Shown here: positions 43,806 to 56,516 of the stretch, piece after piece
Layout: each line of letters starts with the position of its first letter
How positions within the stretch are numbered: the stretch's first letter is position 1
DNA from: Peronospora farinosa
Taxonomy: Eukaryota > Oomycota > Peronosporomycetes > Peronosporales > Peronosporaceae
DNA: 64,000 nt
Assembly: GCA_947646735.1 (NCBI GenBank)
Contig: CANTFK010000765.1
Location: 124,001-188,000 of the forward strand
Direction: 5' to 3'
Notes under the pieces: generated by a model
Seen by the model: only the letters and a program-made list of their open reading frames with translations
Databases searched by the model: none
Told to the model about the DNA's origin: nothing
Position numbers and translations under genes: made by a program

Positions 43806-46800
43806 GTCACCATCGCTATCGTTTGACTGATATGGATATGTAATCTCTTGTGTATCCACATACCGTTTCAAACGACCCACGTAGAATACGGGGTGCGACT
43901 TCATATACGGTGGGAGAGTGAGCCTATAATTTAGGTCTACAACCTCCTCGACCACTGTAAAGGGCCCAATGAATCGGGGCAATAGCTTAGTAGTACCACC
44001 GGGTAGTACAGAAATTGAATGTTTAGGTAGGGTATAAGTACTTAATCGCACTTTGTCCCCCACACTAAAGTGTTCATTGTTTTTGCGACCATGCTGGTCT
44101 GCATATTGTTTTTGCTTGTACTGTGCGCTTGCCATCGCGTCACGGACTTTACGTGTGATGGCTAATCGCTCATCCAAGAAGCGCTGAGCTTCTCTCACGC
44201 TTTTAGCATCCAGCTCGCCTATGACGCCTCCAAGAGGTCGTTCATGGGTCGACGCTGTTGATAACACTATAGTGTCATCATCAAGGAGCACATGGCATTT
44301 CTTGCCGTGCCTCCTTTGTGACACCTATAGGTGTCGTGACCACTGCTAAATTAGCAGTGTCACTAGGGCAACTTTGGCCCTCTTTGGCATTCGCACCGAG
44401 CGAAGTGAGGGGCCCTCCCCCACTAAGACTCGGGCTGCGTACAAACGAGACTGGCGTTCGAGGATGACGCAGTCCGTTAATGTAAAACGGTGTTTCACCC
44501 GTACTGGCGTGAACACTGTTATTAATAGCGAACTCCACAAATGGCAATTGCTTGCTCCATTCTTTGGGAGTCGCTACTGTACGCAATACATCCGCCACGA
44601 CTCGATTGGCTCGTTCCGATGGCCATCAGTTTGGGCTGATTATGTAGAGCTTGCATCCCAGAAACTCTAACACATGACCCCAAAACCCCGACGTGAAACA
44701 CGGATCCCGATCCGATACTGTGGATTCGGGTATTTCGTGTAGTCGGTACATATGATCAATAAACAAGAGGGCAGCTTCTTTTTCTGAGATCTTGGTGCTA
44801 CATGGTGCTAAATGCACCATCTTGCTCGGTCTGTCTACAACGACAACGAACCCCGTCCTGCCTTTATGGTCAGGAGGTAAGCCACACATGAAGTCCAGAC
44901 TGACCGACTTCCAACATTCAGTTGGAATCGGCAGTGGCTTCAGTGGCGCACTGTTCGAAGGTGCAGGCTTTATGCGCTGACACTCTTCGCAAGAGCGAAT
45001 ATAGTTGGGCACCCATCGGTATAGGTGGGGCCACCAAAATTCCTCTGACACTCGAAGAATGTCTTTTGACGGCCCAGATGCCTACTATATGGCGCATCAT
45101 GGCACTCGTGAAGTATCATTAGCTTGAGATCTGTGTCATGAGGGACATAGATGCTCAAGGGATCACAAGGTGACAGCTGATACCATAACAGGCCATCATT
45201 GTAATTAAAGCGATTTCATTTCGCTTTCAGGTGCGACGGAAGGGTAACCTTTCGTCCACCAAAGCGATCCAACAGCAGGCGACATGTTCTTCCTGACTGT
45301 AGCACTCCTTTATATCGGAGTCCATTGAGCTTTTTGTCGCATGGTAGGCCTTCATGGCTGCCAATGTGGACGACTCAACTTGTGCTTTCGCACGAGACAC
45401 ACTTTCCTAGTGTCTTGCCTCAAAGTCTGGTCTGCGAGATAACGCGTCAGCCAGGACATTCGACTTACCTGGCTTGCATTCAACTTTGAAATTAAAGTAA
45501 GAGAAGAATGTCAGCAATCTCGCCATCCTAGGCGAGAGGTGCGGTGAATTGATAGCGGTCCGCAGTGATGCGTGATCCGTATAAACCACAAAAGGTTCGT
45601 TGCCCAAGAAGTGCACCCGAAACTTCACAAGGGTATACTTAATTGAAAGTAGCTCCTTGTCATGCTCAAGGTAATTCAGCTCTGCGGCTTTCAGAAGCTT
45701 AGCCTGATAAGATATGACACGGTCAACGCCGTTGTCATCCTTCTGCATGAGCGCGATGCCGATTGCCAAATTGGTTGCATCGCAGACGACGCTAAAGGGC
45801 TTATCCGCGTCTGGCAATGCCAAGACCGGTGCCTCCACAAGAGATTGCTTCAATGACGTGAACGCATCTTCTTGCTTCTTTTACCAAGTCCGTTCTGTAT
45901 CCTTTTTTAAAAGGTCAGACAGTGGCTTGGTCTGCTCCGCATAATTCTTGCTGTACTTATGCAAGTAATTAGCGAGCCCAAGGAATTGGCGCAGATCCTT
46001 CACATGACGTGGGACTGGCCATTCCTTTACAGCCTTTACCTTTTCTGGGTCTGCTCGTACACCATGTGCACCTACGATGCAGCCCAGTACAGGTATCTCG
46101 GGGACCCCTATTACGCACTTTTGCAAGTTCACGTATAATTGGGCGTCACCCAGAGTCTGCAACACAGCGTCTAAATGACGCTTGTGCGACTCTATTGCAC
46201 TCAGACCGTCCTCCGCCCTACTATGCACGAATACATCGTCAAAGTAATGGGGCGCGTAGGCACGGTGCTGACGCATCACGTGAGCCACCACTCGGTTGAA
46301 TGTTGCCGGAGCATTTTTCAACCCTTGTGGCATCACAAGCCACTCCCACAGCATACCGCTTGGGGTGCTTACTGCCGTTTTGGCTACATCGGTATCTCTC
46401 ATGAGAACCTGATAGTAGCCATCCTTCAGATCCAACGCGGAAAAGATAGTTGACTTTCCCATGGAATTCAACAAAACATCTTTCCGCGGGACCGGCGTTT
46501 GAGCCGGAATGGTGGCCGTGTTCAGCTTTTTATAAGCATGAACCACACGCCATCCACCCGTTGCTTTACGCACACAGAAGGTCGGGCTGCAGTGAGGCGA
46601 CTTGCTCTCACGTACATGTCCCGCCTTTGCTCGCTTGTCGAAGAACTCATCGATGTAATCGACTTGTTCCTTCGGCAACGGCCATTGCCTGGTCACACAA
46701 TCCTTGGTGCCAGGCTCCAGGTCAATCTCATGCCTGATGCCCCTATCGGCCGGTAGGCGGCTCGGCACTTCTGTTGAAAACACATCACGGTGTTTCCACA

Positions 46801-47930
46801 GAATGTCATAGAACGGGATTTCCTTCAAGGTGTTCCAGCTTTGAGCAGATGAGGATCAGCTGAGGATGCATCCGGTATCTTGTCTTCAACAAACTCGAAC
46901 AACTCGTTCGTAGGTCCGTCCTCTTGGACCGTGACTGATCCAAGAGTCACTTGTTTCGACGTGCCCTTGCTCGCCTTAATACGTCTTGTGCCCGTTGTTT
47001 GAGTCACCACGACCTTTGACCTGGAAGAAGGTGTCGTTGCTATCTCAGCCAACGCACTCCTTCAACCCGCACCAGATCATAGCTCTGTGCCGGTTCTTGT
47101 GGCCCTTGACTTTCTGTCAGCCCACCATCAACTGCCACAGGCTCTCGGCTCTGTGCAGGATTATTGGACGCATGACTACCTGTCATCGCCCCATTCACTA
47201 CACCAGTCTTTTCGACCTGGGTAGGATTATGTGTCACCTGGCTTTCCGCCAGTGCACTTCCAACTACTCCAGCTCCTAACGAGCTGGGTAGTTCCTGGTG
47301 TCGATTGACATACCGTCATCGCACCCTCGACTGTGTTGGACACAGCATCAGTCACATAAGCCTCTCGCAAGAGCACATCCTTTCCGGTGTCTTGCGTAGA
47401 GTCTAGCGACTGTGCGTGTACGCCAGTCTATCCATGGTTGGTGTTTAGCCAACCAAGGCATGCCTAGGATGAGGTCATACGGACTCTCCATACCTAGCAC
47501 TGTGAACTTCTCTTTACAAGAGAAGTCACTGAAACTGAAGGCGAGTTCAACTTGAACTCCCTCCGATTTGACGAGCGCGCCGTTCGCTAAACGAACGATC
47601 GCCTCTTCTCGCTTGCCATCCTGGCAAAGCAACTCATAACTCGCCGGTCTCTTTTTCAGAGCCGCGAGCTTCACAAAGTTTTGTGATGCACCCGAATCCA
47701 CGAGAAGGGTCATCACTTGGTCATAGCCTCGTACTCGAGCGCTATAGACCAAAAGGGTTGAGGTCCGACCTTTCGGAACCTCAGGGACTATGCTACCCAT
47801 TTGTTCGATCACTCTGAACTTAGGGGTAACTTCAGATCCGCGACAGTATAGCATCCCGCCCCTACTGCGCTCCCGCATTTCCCGACCCATCTTGGGAGGG
47901 TGCTGAAACCCGTGCGTCGTGCACGCTGGT
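43219..47930 (-). pseudogene. GypE pol, degenerate
   Basis: Protease (LLVDSGASQNF, about 47700) is in an open frame 47890-47348. The linker is shortened, lacking the conserved FL-x-x-LK block. RT is one open frame 46828-45881 with YFDD intact (about 46240) and ends in the same ERTW-TAA as GypA. RNase H (45853-45407) reads VVCDATNLAIG. Integrase has CEECQRIKP and triad pieces with STVSDRDPCFTS, stops near 44626 and continues in other frames through the GPF module (about 44000-43900). The chromodomain (43458-43219) reads KLQILVQWKVYPKILDSWEP. Confidence 0.9.
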
Positions 47931-47939
47931 TTTTCGCAC

Positions 47940-48948
47940 CTCCCTTTGGTAGGAAGCCTTCTTGCTGGCTACCTTAGCACCATGAGCAAGTCTGGCATAG
48001 CAGCGTAGCAATCATATGGCCGCGCTTGCCGCACTTGTAGCAGACCGCGTCTGCATTGCCTAACTCTATTGGAGTGGCATCCGACCTCTCTTCCGACGGA
48101 CCTGTAATAGTCTGCCGCCGAGGCGCTGTTGTAGGATTGCTCCTCAACTAAGACAATGTCAATGGCCTCTTCCATCGTATTTGACATCTTTCTAAAAAGG
48201 GCCTGACGTGATGGTCCGTGCCTAAGTCCATTCATGAACGTGGCCACCATGATACGTATCGGTATCGGCTCCCTATTAATGGACGCCGACAGCGAACGCA
48301 TCTCCTGCACAAATTCTTTTGCAGAGATTGTTTCACCTGTCGTGCTCCAAAGAAGCGCGCCATAAGCAACACTTCGTTGTTAGGCGGCTGATACATGGCG
48401 CGAATTTTTGTTTTATAGATCGCCCATGACGGAAATGCATCAGCATTTGCCATCAGCGCAGAGTATACCCACTCTGACTCTTTGCCACGCAAGTTGGACA
48501 TGGCATACGACACATTTCTGGTGTTCGTCTTCGATGAGCTGCGCCGCTCCACATTGCTCAACTGCTAATAGCCAGTGAACAATCGTGTGAGGGCTAGTCC
48601 CATCAAACTTCGGAGGGTCCATCCGAATGGTCTTTGGCTGACTAGACCGGAAAGTGAGCGTCTCAACAGTTTTGTTGAGCGCCTCATTACGTGCCTGCTT
48701 AAGCCTAAGCTCATCCTGAGTCTTACTGATAGACTCAGCCATGACTTGGCTGTTTAGTCGGACGTGTTTCTACGCTGTCTGAGCACAAACGACTCAAATT
48801 GCTCCAACTGAGCAACATGTTGCTCAGAAGGACAATGCAAGAGGTTGGCCAGGTCTTGTTCACCAAGTCCCTGCGCCATATGTTCTGCCAACTCCCTATG
48901 ATGGTGGGAGGGGTGAGGGAAGTCACTCCAGTCCATATAAAGGACCAT
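47940..48948 (-). pseudogene. GypE gag
   Basis: It starts at ATG 48948 (MVLYMDWSDF) and follows GypA gag closely, but breaks after about 65 codons and continues in other frames. The zinc knuckle reads CYKCGKRGHMIA and then loses frame before its last cysteine. The capsid-to-knuckle frame change is the same as in GypA. Confidence 0.85.
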
Positions 48949-49007
48949 CTTTAGCACACGCACGCTCAAAGAGACGGCTCGTGGAAAGAACTACTAGTGC
49001 TATCAAG

Positions 49008-49563
49008 TGGAGACAGGCACTTCTACGTGATACTATGGCACACACCTTCGAGCACGCGAGGAAGCGGTTAAAACGTCTGAAATCCGTGCGCGATGATGGG
49101 GTCCTTGGTAGACCCGCTTGAGCGGCCGTATCAGTAGCTGCCGTTCGACGAAGCGACCCGCGCCATAAACGTCTATCAAGAGCTTCACTTGCGCCACGAA
49201 AAAACTTGTTCAGCTTATCGTGGCCACTACGCAATATTTTCAAATTTAATACTTACATCGAATACAAATCATATAATATAACTCTTATTACTAATTGCTT
49301 AAATGAGCAAAGATCGAATACGCTTCTCTTCAGAAGCGTTTCCCTACGTGCGGGCTTAAATATAGTTAAGCTCGCTAATGACCTTCGCCTGTGATGTTAT
49401 AATGACGCCTAGTCTTAACTTGGTGTCATCCCCGTCGAATGTAAATCCATCAATGGATTTCACATTTACGAGGTGGGTCACATTGTCGTGCCTCACCCAG
49501 TTGGAGGTCTAACGTACACACTAACCCCTTAAGATCTCCCCGTTACGTGGCGAAGCGCCACGT
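49008..49563 (-). repeat. GypE 5' LTR, end-truncated
   Basis: In plus orientation it starts TGGAGACAGGC after the remnant primer site (48991-49005, TGATAGCACTAGTAG on the minus strand). It matches the 3' LTR loosely. It ends in the palindrome ACGTGGCG-AAG-CGCCACGT and breaks off there against GypF. Confidence 0.75.
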
Positions 49564-51110
49564 GAAGATGTGGACCCAAAGTTAGTCGTTGACTACTCTG
49601 GTGAGTTGGATGACGCAACCGACGCAAAGCCACTTGTGCCACTCCTGAGCTCTCCCCAGGGTGATACCTCGTCGTCGATTCCTGCGAAGAGGGACCATAA
49701 TGCATTAAGTGAATCAATGTACCGTGATATGTTCGGGTCGTCTGATGAATCAGACGACTCGCCAAACGAGTCGAGGAATAGTGAATCGAGTGGGGACGGT
49801 AAGGGTGATGTCAGTGCTTCAACTGACATCAATGCACGTGGTGTCGTTACTTCTGTTGACACCACGCAGGAGGCTTTAGACCGCAACTTATTACGTCTTG
49901 CTCCTGATCGCAAGCCATGGATGATATCTAAGCATCTGCTTGATCGTTGGTATAGAAAGACCAACGAACGGTTCACCATACCGTTGTTTGATGCGACACA
50001 GCTTCACAGCCTTGACGCCAGTGCGAAGAACTTTCGCACTGAGAACGACTATTACATCGATGTGTTCCTGGAACAACGATGGTATGGGCGACACAAAAAG
50101 CGTATACCATCGTTTCCCACAAACACATAGATGTGATAGTCGTTGCGTTTCTGTAACCTGACGCGTTCCTCCAATCTTGGAAATGCGTGTATCACAAACG
50201 TCTTATACGTTGGGAAAGAGGCTTGGTTTCAAAGACTTTATGCTAGCCGCAATAAGTTTGAAAAACGAAGCACGTACGGTGCATGCTATCGTTTGCGCCG
50301 GTTATCTAGAGAGGCAGGCCTGTTGTGCCTCTCTTAGGACGACCCATGCCCGGGGTGCCTGAGCACCTCGTCAAGAGCACCAAAGGAGGCGTACCTCCTT
50401 ACTGAGCCCTGGTGGAGAGCTCGCATCTCTTCTGAGATGCGTGAAGGGATCGCTACTTTGCAATCTCTTTACGAGCGCGCTGAGCGCTCGTTTTCCGATG
50501 TTCCTTCTTCATCATCGGATGTCTCTTGTCGTACTGTTCGACAAGGCCGGGAACGTTGGCCATCAGTTGGGCCCGAGGTTCCCAGCTATCCGTCGAAGGC
50601 GGATAGATAACTCGTCCGACGTCCCTTCACCTCGCGGTGCTTTAGTAAGCGCTCCACGAGGAAGCGCTTCCCACCATGGAAGTCCACCAGCGGATGCGGT
50701 GGTGGAGGGAAAACCCTGTCCGATTCTTTCATCGGACTTGGCTGCTGAGTTAGACGGGTTTGCCCGTGTAACTCGTGAGCTATGTAGTGATATTGATCAC
50801 GAACGGGATAAGCGTCGCCGCTTAGAGGACACTGAGCGACAGCTTGGGTTTGACCATGAGAAGTCTCGGGTAGAAAATGCTGTCGCACTGCTGAAAAATG
50901 AACCGCGACTTTATTCTCTGAGTAACGAGCTGGCGCCAGCTCGTCAGGAGATCGTCTAATATAATAAGACGATCTCATCTATACACGACCAGGTGTCGAA
51001 CCTGATTCGTGATAACAAGAATCTGAAGGGGATTCTTGAGAATAACGGCTATCTTCGTCGTTCGAAGAAGCCGCGTACTGAACGTACGGACGAAGACGTC
51101 CCACGTAAAA
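49564..51110 (+). pseudogene. GypF antisense ORF relic
   Basis: The frame enters from the truncation (no start codon kept) as EDVDPKLVVDYSGELDD, matching EDPSLIVDYNE of GypA, goes through an acidic Ser-rich part (SSDESDDSPNESRNSESSGD) and an ordered part (ISKHLLDRWYRKTNERFTIP) to TAG 50128. Further frames code MREGIATLQSLYERAERSF (about 50435), SSDLAAELDGFARVTREL and a charged coiled coil (HERDKRRRLEDTERQLGFDH, 50800-50860), then NLIRDNKNLKGILENNGYLR and a basic tail (51000-51100). It overlaps the chromodomain and integrase tail of pol. Confidence 0.6.
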
Positions 51111-54100
51111 TGTTGGATGCGTACGCATTCTGCATGGCAACACGATCGTGTATGCGTTGCCTAGGCGGCGCAATACACGAAACGGGCCGATGTACTTGGG
51201 CAACAATTTATTGCTGCCCACGTTAGTCACTACATGTTTTGATAGGTTTACTGTTGACAGTAAAACTAAATCACCTTCAATAAATGTCTGAGCATTTGCC
51301 CTTCCATTATTGTCTGCGTTTCGCTTTTGCTTATCCACCGCTTCTGCGATGGAGTCTTGAACGAAACGGACTACCGCTTCACGAGCCAGCAGGAGATCCT
51401 CAGCTGACTCGTTGCTTTTGGCTGCAGTGCATTGTGAGTGCCCTGCAGAGATATCGGTTACTAATTCAGCGAGAACATTACTGTTTTCACTTGTGATACC
51501 TCGAACGATTCTGATATCTTCAGCATCGTTATCAGTAAGAGCTTCATCGCTCTGACTTTCTTCCTCTTCACCGAAGTCGAATGGTACGACTTCGGTTACT
51601 TTCGCGTCGACCATAAAGTCGTCGCGTGATGAGCAAGAGCCAAATTGGTTCTCGCTCGAGCGAGTCCCTCCCCCCCTTAAATTAGAGTCACCCTCTAGTA
51701 AGGTGGGGACACGTGGATGGCGAAGGCAATTCACGTAGAACGGTGTATGCGTCGTGGACGCATGCACTGAGTTGTTGATGGCGAATTCGACCATCGACAA
51801 GAACTCACTCCAACTCGTAAACGAGTGGGCGTACCCTCGAAGTATCTCTTCGAGGACGCGATTGGCGCGTTTAGTCTGATTATCGGTTTCTGGATGGTCA
51901 GAAGTAGACATAGTGAGCCGTGTTCCAAGTGTTTGGAACACGAAACGCCAAAACTAAGCCGTGAACCGGGGGTCCCTATCGGACACAAGTTTACGGGGTA
52001 CCCCGTGCAATCGAAAGATTGTATCGATAAACACTCGAGCACAGCCCTCTGCTGTGATCGAATTAGGTACAGCAACAAGATGTACCATCTTGCTAAACCT
52101 GTCTACAAACACGAGAATACCATTATTTCCGTGAGCATTTTTCGGAAACCCAAAGACAAAGTCCATTGATACGGACTCCCAGCACTCTGCACGGAACAGG
52201 TAGAGGCTGTAATGGTGCACGGAGTGAAGGACTAGGCTTCACTCGTTGACACACCTCGCAAGCACGCACGTACTTGCGCACAAACTTATACTGGCGTGGC
52301 CAGTAACAAGTCGCGACTGAACTGTGAGGTAAGTCTTCTCACGGCCGCGATGCCCACTTATTGGTGCATCGTGACATTCAAACATGATCCGTAACCTGAG
52401 ATCATGTTGTGGCGGTACAACGACACGAGGCGTGTCGTTGTTGACGGCTGTGTAGTACCAAAAGCCGTCCTTCTGGGTGTATCGGATCGAGAGAAGATCG
52501 ATACATGGCAGGCAAGCGCTTCTTAGCTAGCTTGGATGGGTCCTTGAGGTACTCCATCAGGCGTACGAGATCATTATCTTGTGCGCATGCCATTCTAATG
52601 TCGTCGAGTAAACTCGACGACAAGACGCTGGTACTCAGCGTGGCGACAGGGTTGTTCACATCACTGTCGGATTGCACAGTCGGTTCTAGGTCAGGCCGAC
52701 GTGAAAGAGCATCGGCGACAACGTTAAGTCGTCCTTTTTTATACTCCCGGAGAAGTTGTACTCCGCGAAGAACGAAAACCATCTCGCCATTCGTTGCGGG
52801 AGGTGTGGACTGTTTACAGCCGTGCGTAGTGACGCATGGTCTGTATACACCATGAACGGTCTATCTTTTAAGAGATAGACGCGAAACTTAGCCATTGCAT
52901 ACTTCATGACAAGGAGTTTTATGTCATGCACCGGGTAGTTGCGCTCAGCCACGCGATTGATAACAGACGACACGCTCTGTGCCGTCTGTATCATATCGCA
53001 TCAGTGCACAGCCGATTGCAAAATCGCTGGCGTCACAGACCACATGAAATGGTCTGTCTTGATCTGCAATCGCCAATACTGGCGATTGCATCAAGCTTTG
53101 CTTGATACGTTCAAAGGAACGCTGACAGTCAGCGTTCCGATCCCACTTTACATTTTACTTGAGTAAACAAGAAAGATGTACTGAATCTCGGCGTAATTGC
53201 GCGAGTACTTGTGCAAGTACGTCGCTAGCCCAAGGAGCTTCCTTAGTCCCTTGACTTCGACTGGCACTGGCCAATCGGTGATCTCCTTGATCTTTTCTGG
53301 ATCAGGGCGTACGCCGTTCTTTCCGACGATGCACCCAAGAAGTGGTATTTCGCTAGCTGCGAATATACACTTCTTGAGTTTGGCGTACAACTTGTGCTCG
53401 CGTATAAGTGTAAGAACCTTACGGACGTGGAGGCTATGGGCTTCCACGTATGTTTTCCGTTCATATCCCGGCTATGGACTTCCACGTCTGTTTTCCGTCC
53501 ATAGCCCGGCTATGAACGAACACATCATCGAACTAACTCGGTGCAAATTCGCGCACCGATCTCATAAGATGTGAAACACATCTATTGAATGTGGCTGGTG
53601 CATTGCTAAGCTCTTTCGGCATCACCTACCATTCACAGAGCATACCGCTGGGAGTGCTCACTGCTGTGTACGGGAATTCCCGTTCACGCATTAGGATCTG
53701 ATAAAAACTATATATCAGATCCATGGACGAAAAGATAATACTCTTAGACATACCATCTATGATTACGTCCATTCTCGGTATCGGCGTTTGCGCCGGTATC
53801 GTTGCAGCGTTCAATTTGTTTAACGCGTGCACTATCCGCCACCTTCCTGTGGCCTTGCGCACGCAGAAGGTCGGAGAGCTGTGAGGTAAGATTGATTCCC
53901 TCACATGGCCCGCAGCTAGGCGATCTGCACAGAACTTGTCGATCGCCTCAACCTGCTTCCGAGGCACTGGCCACTGCTTCATGACACAATATTTTGTGCC
54001 TGGAATTAATTCGATCTCGTGTCGAGTACCTTTATCCTTAGTAATGTACACGGAACGGATTCAGGGAAAACATCCTTAGAATCGACCAAATTCTTATACA

Positions 54101-54823
54101 AAGAATTTGGCTGTAGTGACTCCCAGGATTGCGATGTATATCGCTCAATACTAGTCTTCTTATCAAGGACACTTTCGTCCATTGATGAGCTTCTGAGAAC
54201 CCGTTCGTTTTAGGCAACAACTGTTGCTGACCTAATTTCAGTCATGTACTCGTCCTCTTCGACGAGCACACAGATCTGCTTGACTTTACCACTACGCAGA
54301 TCACGCAAGAACTTTCTAGGTTCTAGCGTAGGCAACTGAATTATCTCCGAAGCTAACTTCGGAGGCACGATCAGATCAAGCTTATAAGTGCCTACGTATG
54401 GTCCGTCATTAACGAAGATGTTCAACGTCTCGGTTACTTCCTGGGGACTTATTCCATCGAATTCCTCTAGCTGTGGTGGCCCAACCACAGCGAGATCCTC
54501 ACGATCAACTCTCCAGTTGATCTAGGATTACCGTGTTACCGCTTCTGGGCAACCGATTTGTTCTTCTGTAAATTCTTTACTGTTACGGATGCGTCTGTTG
54601 CAAGGCGCACCGTCATCCTCGTTAAAAAGGTCTCGCGCTCGACATATTTGAGCCTACGATCATCTAGCGATTGGCGTCGAACAAAAATGTTTAAAGTCTC
54701 AAATTCAGCTAGGGCACGAAGTGACATTTTCTTTGTAACTTCGATCTTCAAGGTGATGAGAGATACCTCATCACTGGAAGCGGCAACACACAGTGACTGT
54801 TTGTTGGGAGCAACCTTCGTCAA
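50586..54823 (-). pseudogene. GypF pol, catalytic motifs lost
   Basis: The protease region (54823-54536) reads LRAL then AEFETLNIFVRRQSL, where relatives read a D-S-G-A core, so the catalytic Asp is gone (54689-54712). The linker has LPTLEPRKFLRDLRSGKVKQ (about 54270-54330). RT starts at about 54051. Its active site is a TAG followed by FDD (53535-53524). RNase H is in pieces (52994-52402). Integrase (52220-51720) has VFVDRFSKM, VSDRDPRFTA and ETDNQTKRANRV, so the third acidic residue sits in a changed context. The GPF module (YIGPFRVLRR) is in an open frame 51941-50979. The chromodomain breaks off after HREVKGRRTSYL. Confidence 0.85.
53434..53509. repeat. 38-bp tandem duplication in GypF RT
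   Basis: CTATGGGCTTCCACGTATG... (53434-53471) is followed by a copy with five differences (53472-53509). It lies just after the RT active site codons and disrupts them further. Confidence 0.85.
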
Positions 54824-54896
54824 GAGTCCCGCGAGATCTCTTGAAGTTGCTGGATTAGTAGGGGCGGGGCGCCCTACTGATTTAGCGCCCCGACCG

Positions 54897-56012
54897 TTTT
54901 TTTATGGTCCACCACGTTGTTGCGATTTTGCAGCAATGTGGGACCCACGTCTCTGGTCTTTCTTGGCAGACGATAGATCGTCACTCCCCGTGTAACGAGA
55001 CACTGGGCGTGGGTCACTACGCTCATAAGCGTAGTGGCCCATCTTTTGACAGTAATTGCACTTTTGGAATCGCTTGTACCCTGGAGAGCGAGGTCGCTCG
55101 CTCTCTACATAGGAGAGGTCCATTGGTTCTGGACCTCCGCCCTCCTGTCGTCTCGGTGGACGATAGAATCCCGAGTGGACGTGAGCCTGTTGTAGGCTAA
55201 AGTCCTCCTGTTCCGCTGCAGAGATCGCTTGGTCCAGCGATTCTAGCTCCAAGAGGAACAGGTGGAGCTTGACAGGACCATCTGTTAGACCCTTGATGAA
55301 CACAGTGTTCATCTATTGGGTTTAGCACGATACAACTAAAAGGGTATCGTACCTGTTGGGCGTAAGCGTGTATATCACGCTTACCCTGTCTCAGTGTCAG
55401 GAGCTCAGCCCGAGCCCTAAATTCGTCGCGAGGCGGTTCAAACGTGTGTTTGATCCGCGCCTTGAAGACACCATACGTTGGGAAAACGTATGGGTCATGC
55501 AGTTTGAGCCTTAAGGCCCAAGCTCTGGCAGGTCCTGCCACGTTCTACATGGCGAACTTGACCTTCATCGCATCGTCATCGATGCGGCGAGCATCAATGG
55601 CGTCGTCGCGTTCGGCGAACCATCTCAACAAGGAGTCGCTTTCGACTGCCTTGTACTTGGAGACATCACTCGGGTCGACGTATACACGTCGACCCGGCAT
55701 CAACAGCACTAGCCTGCTGTTGTCTCAACAGTTCAGACTGTTGAGCACCCTTCTGCATCAACAAGTCTACTTGTTGAGAACCTTGCACCTATACCAATGT
55801 GAGTTTCTTTACAACTTCGTCAAGCTCATGTTGTATGAAGTAGGCGATGATTACATGTTGGTCGTCTTCGCAAAGAGAGAGCAACATGGCACCAACGGGG
55901 CAGGTTTGTCGATGGTTTCGGCCATACGCTGAACCGCATTCCATTCGAGATCACTCAAATGGTGGAAAGCATCACGCGTTGCGTGATGATGTTCATCATC
56001 CGCTAATTCCAT
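54897..56012 (-). pseudogene. GypF gag
   Basis: It begins near ATG 56012 (MELADDEHHH) with HLSDLEWNAVQRMAETIDKP like other Gag N-termini and is then frame-broken. Readable parts are ARAWALRLKL, FEPPRDEFRARAELLTLRQG (about 55455-55390) and GGGPEPMDLSYVESERPRSP (about 55140-55080). The knuckle reads CNYCQKMGHYAYER, with Arg (CGT) in place of the last cysteine. The slippery run AAAAAAAC follows, with a TAA just in front of it. Confidence 0.8.
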
Positions 56013-56041
56013 AGCGAATGGTGCGGTGGTCGCTGAACGGA

Positions 56042-56057
56042 CCACGAAGTGCTACCA
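56042..56057 (-). other. GypF primer binding site
   Basis: On the minus strand TGGTAGCACTTCGTGG starts two bases after the LTR, as in GypA-C. Confidence 0.78.
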
Positions 56058-56059
56058 GG

Positions 56060-56516
56060 TGTAATGGGGCACCTAGACTATACTGATAACAGTATAGTCT
56101 ACCTTCACTGATGACAGTGAAATCAGGTGCCTCAATTACCTCACGTATACGTGAGCAGAGGAAGTCAATCAACTAAACAAACGCTTAGTTGAGAAGGAAA
56201 AGAAAACTCTATTTAATATAGTTAACTGTCTAATAAAACTAATCTGTTATAACCTATGTTAACTATATTAATCTACAACTATGTATGTTGACAACTTGCC
56301 CTCCACTCATTGCGCGCGTCCATCGGTCATTGGTCAGCGCGTTGGTTGATATGATGGCCCATATCAACCAATTAGAGGGCATCTCCAACTTCAAGGAGAT
56401 CTAGGAACAATATTATAAGAAAAGGTAATATTGTCAAAATATTATTAGTTATAAAAATATTTTATTGACACTTCATATAAGTGTCAATTATTATGTAACG
56501 GGCTCACCCCGTTACA
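56060..56516 (-). repeat. GypF 5' LTR
   Basis: 457 bp. In plus orientation it reads TGTAATGGGGC to CCCCGTTACA. It is AT-rich with several hairpins (ACTATACTGATAACAGTATAGT near its start). It has no partner in the window. Confidence 0.8.

Larger units (their letters stand above)
41672..49563 (-). mobile_element. Ty3/Gypsy element GypE, mosaic
   Basis: A minus-strand element with a complete 3' LTR (41672-42270), purine tract, antisense frame, pol, gag and a 5' LTR (49008-about 49563) that lacks about 25 terminal bases where it meets GypF. Because the right end is lost, no target duplication can be tested. Gag-pol between about 43830 and 48950 is very close to GypA, while the 3' end and LTRs are far more diverged. 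Confidence 0.88.
49564..56516 (-). mobile_element. Ty3/Gypsy element GypF, 3' LTR lost
   Basis: A minus-strand element with a 5' LTR at 56060-56516, primer site, gag, pol and antisense frame. It is cut at 49563, inside the start of the antisense frame, where the GypE LTR begins, so its own 3' LTR and purine tract are gone. Several catalytic motifs are destroyed. It is a family apart from GypA/E and GypB/C. Confidence 0.85.

Noticed and set aside
46009..46453. Open frames opposite GypE RT that are almost identical to frames opposite GypA RT.
   Set aside because: The identity follows from the near-identity of the two pol genes. The frames are shadows and have no independent support, unlike the antisense frame at the 3' end.
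49008..49563. Solo LTR of a further element.
   Set aside because: It follows directly on a remnant primer binding site and the GypE gag start and resembles the LTR at 41672-42270, so it is the GypE 5' LTR.
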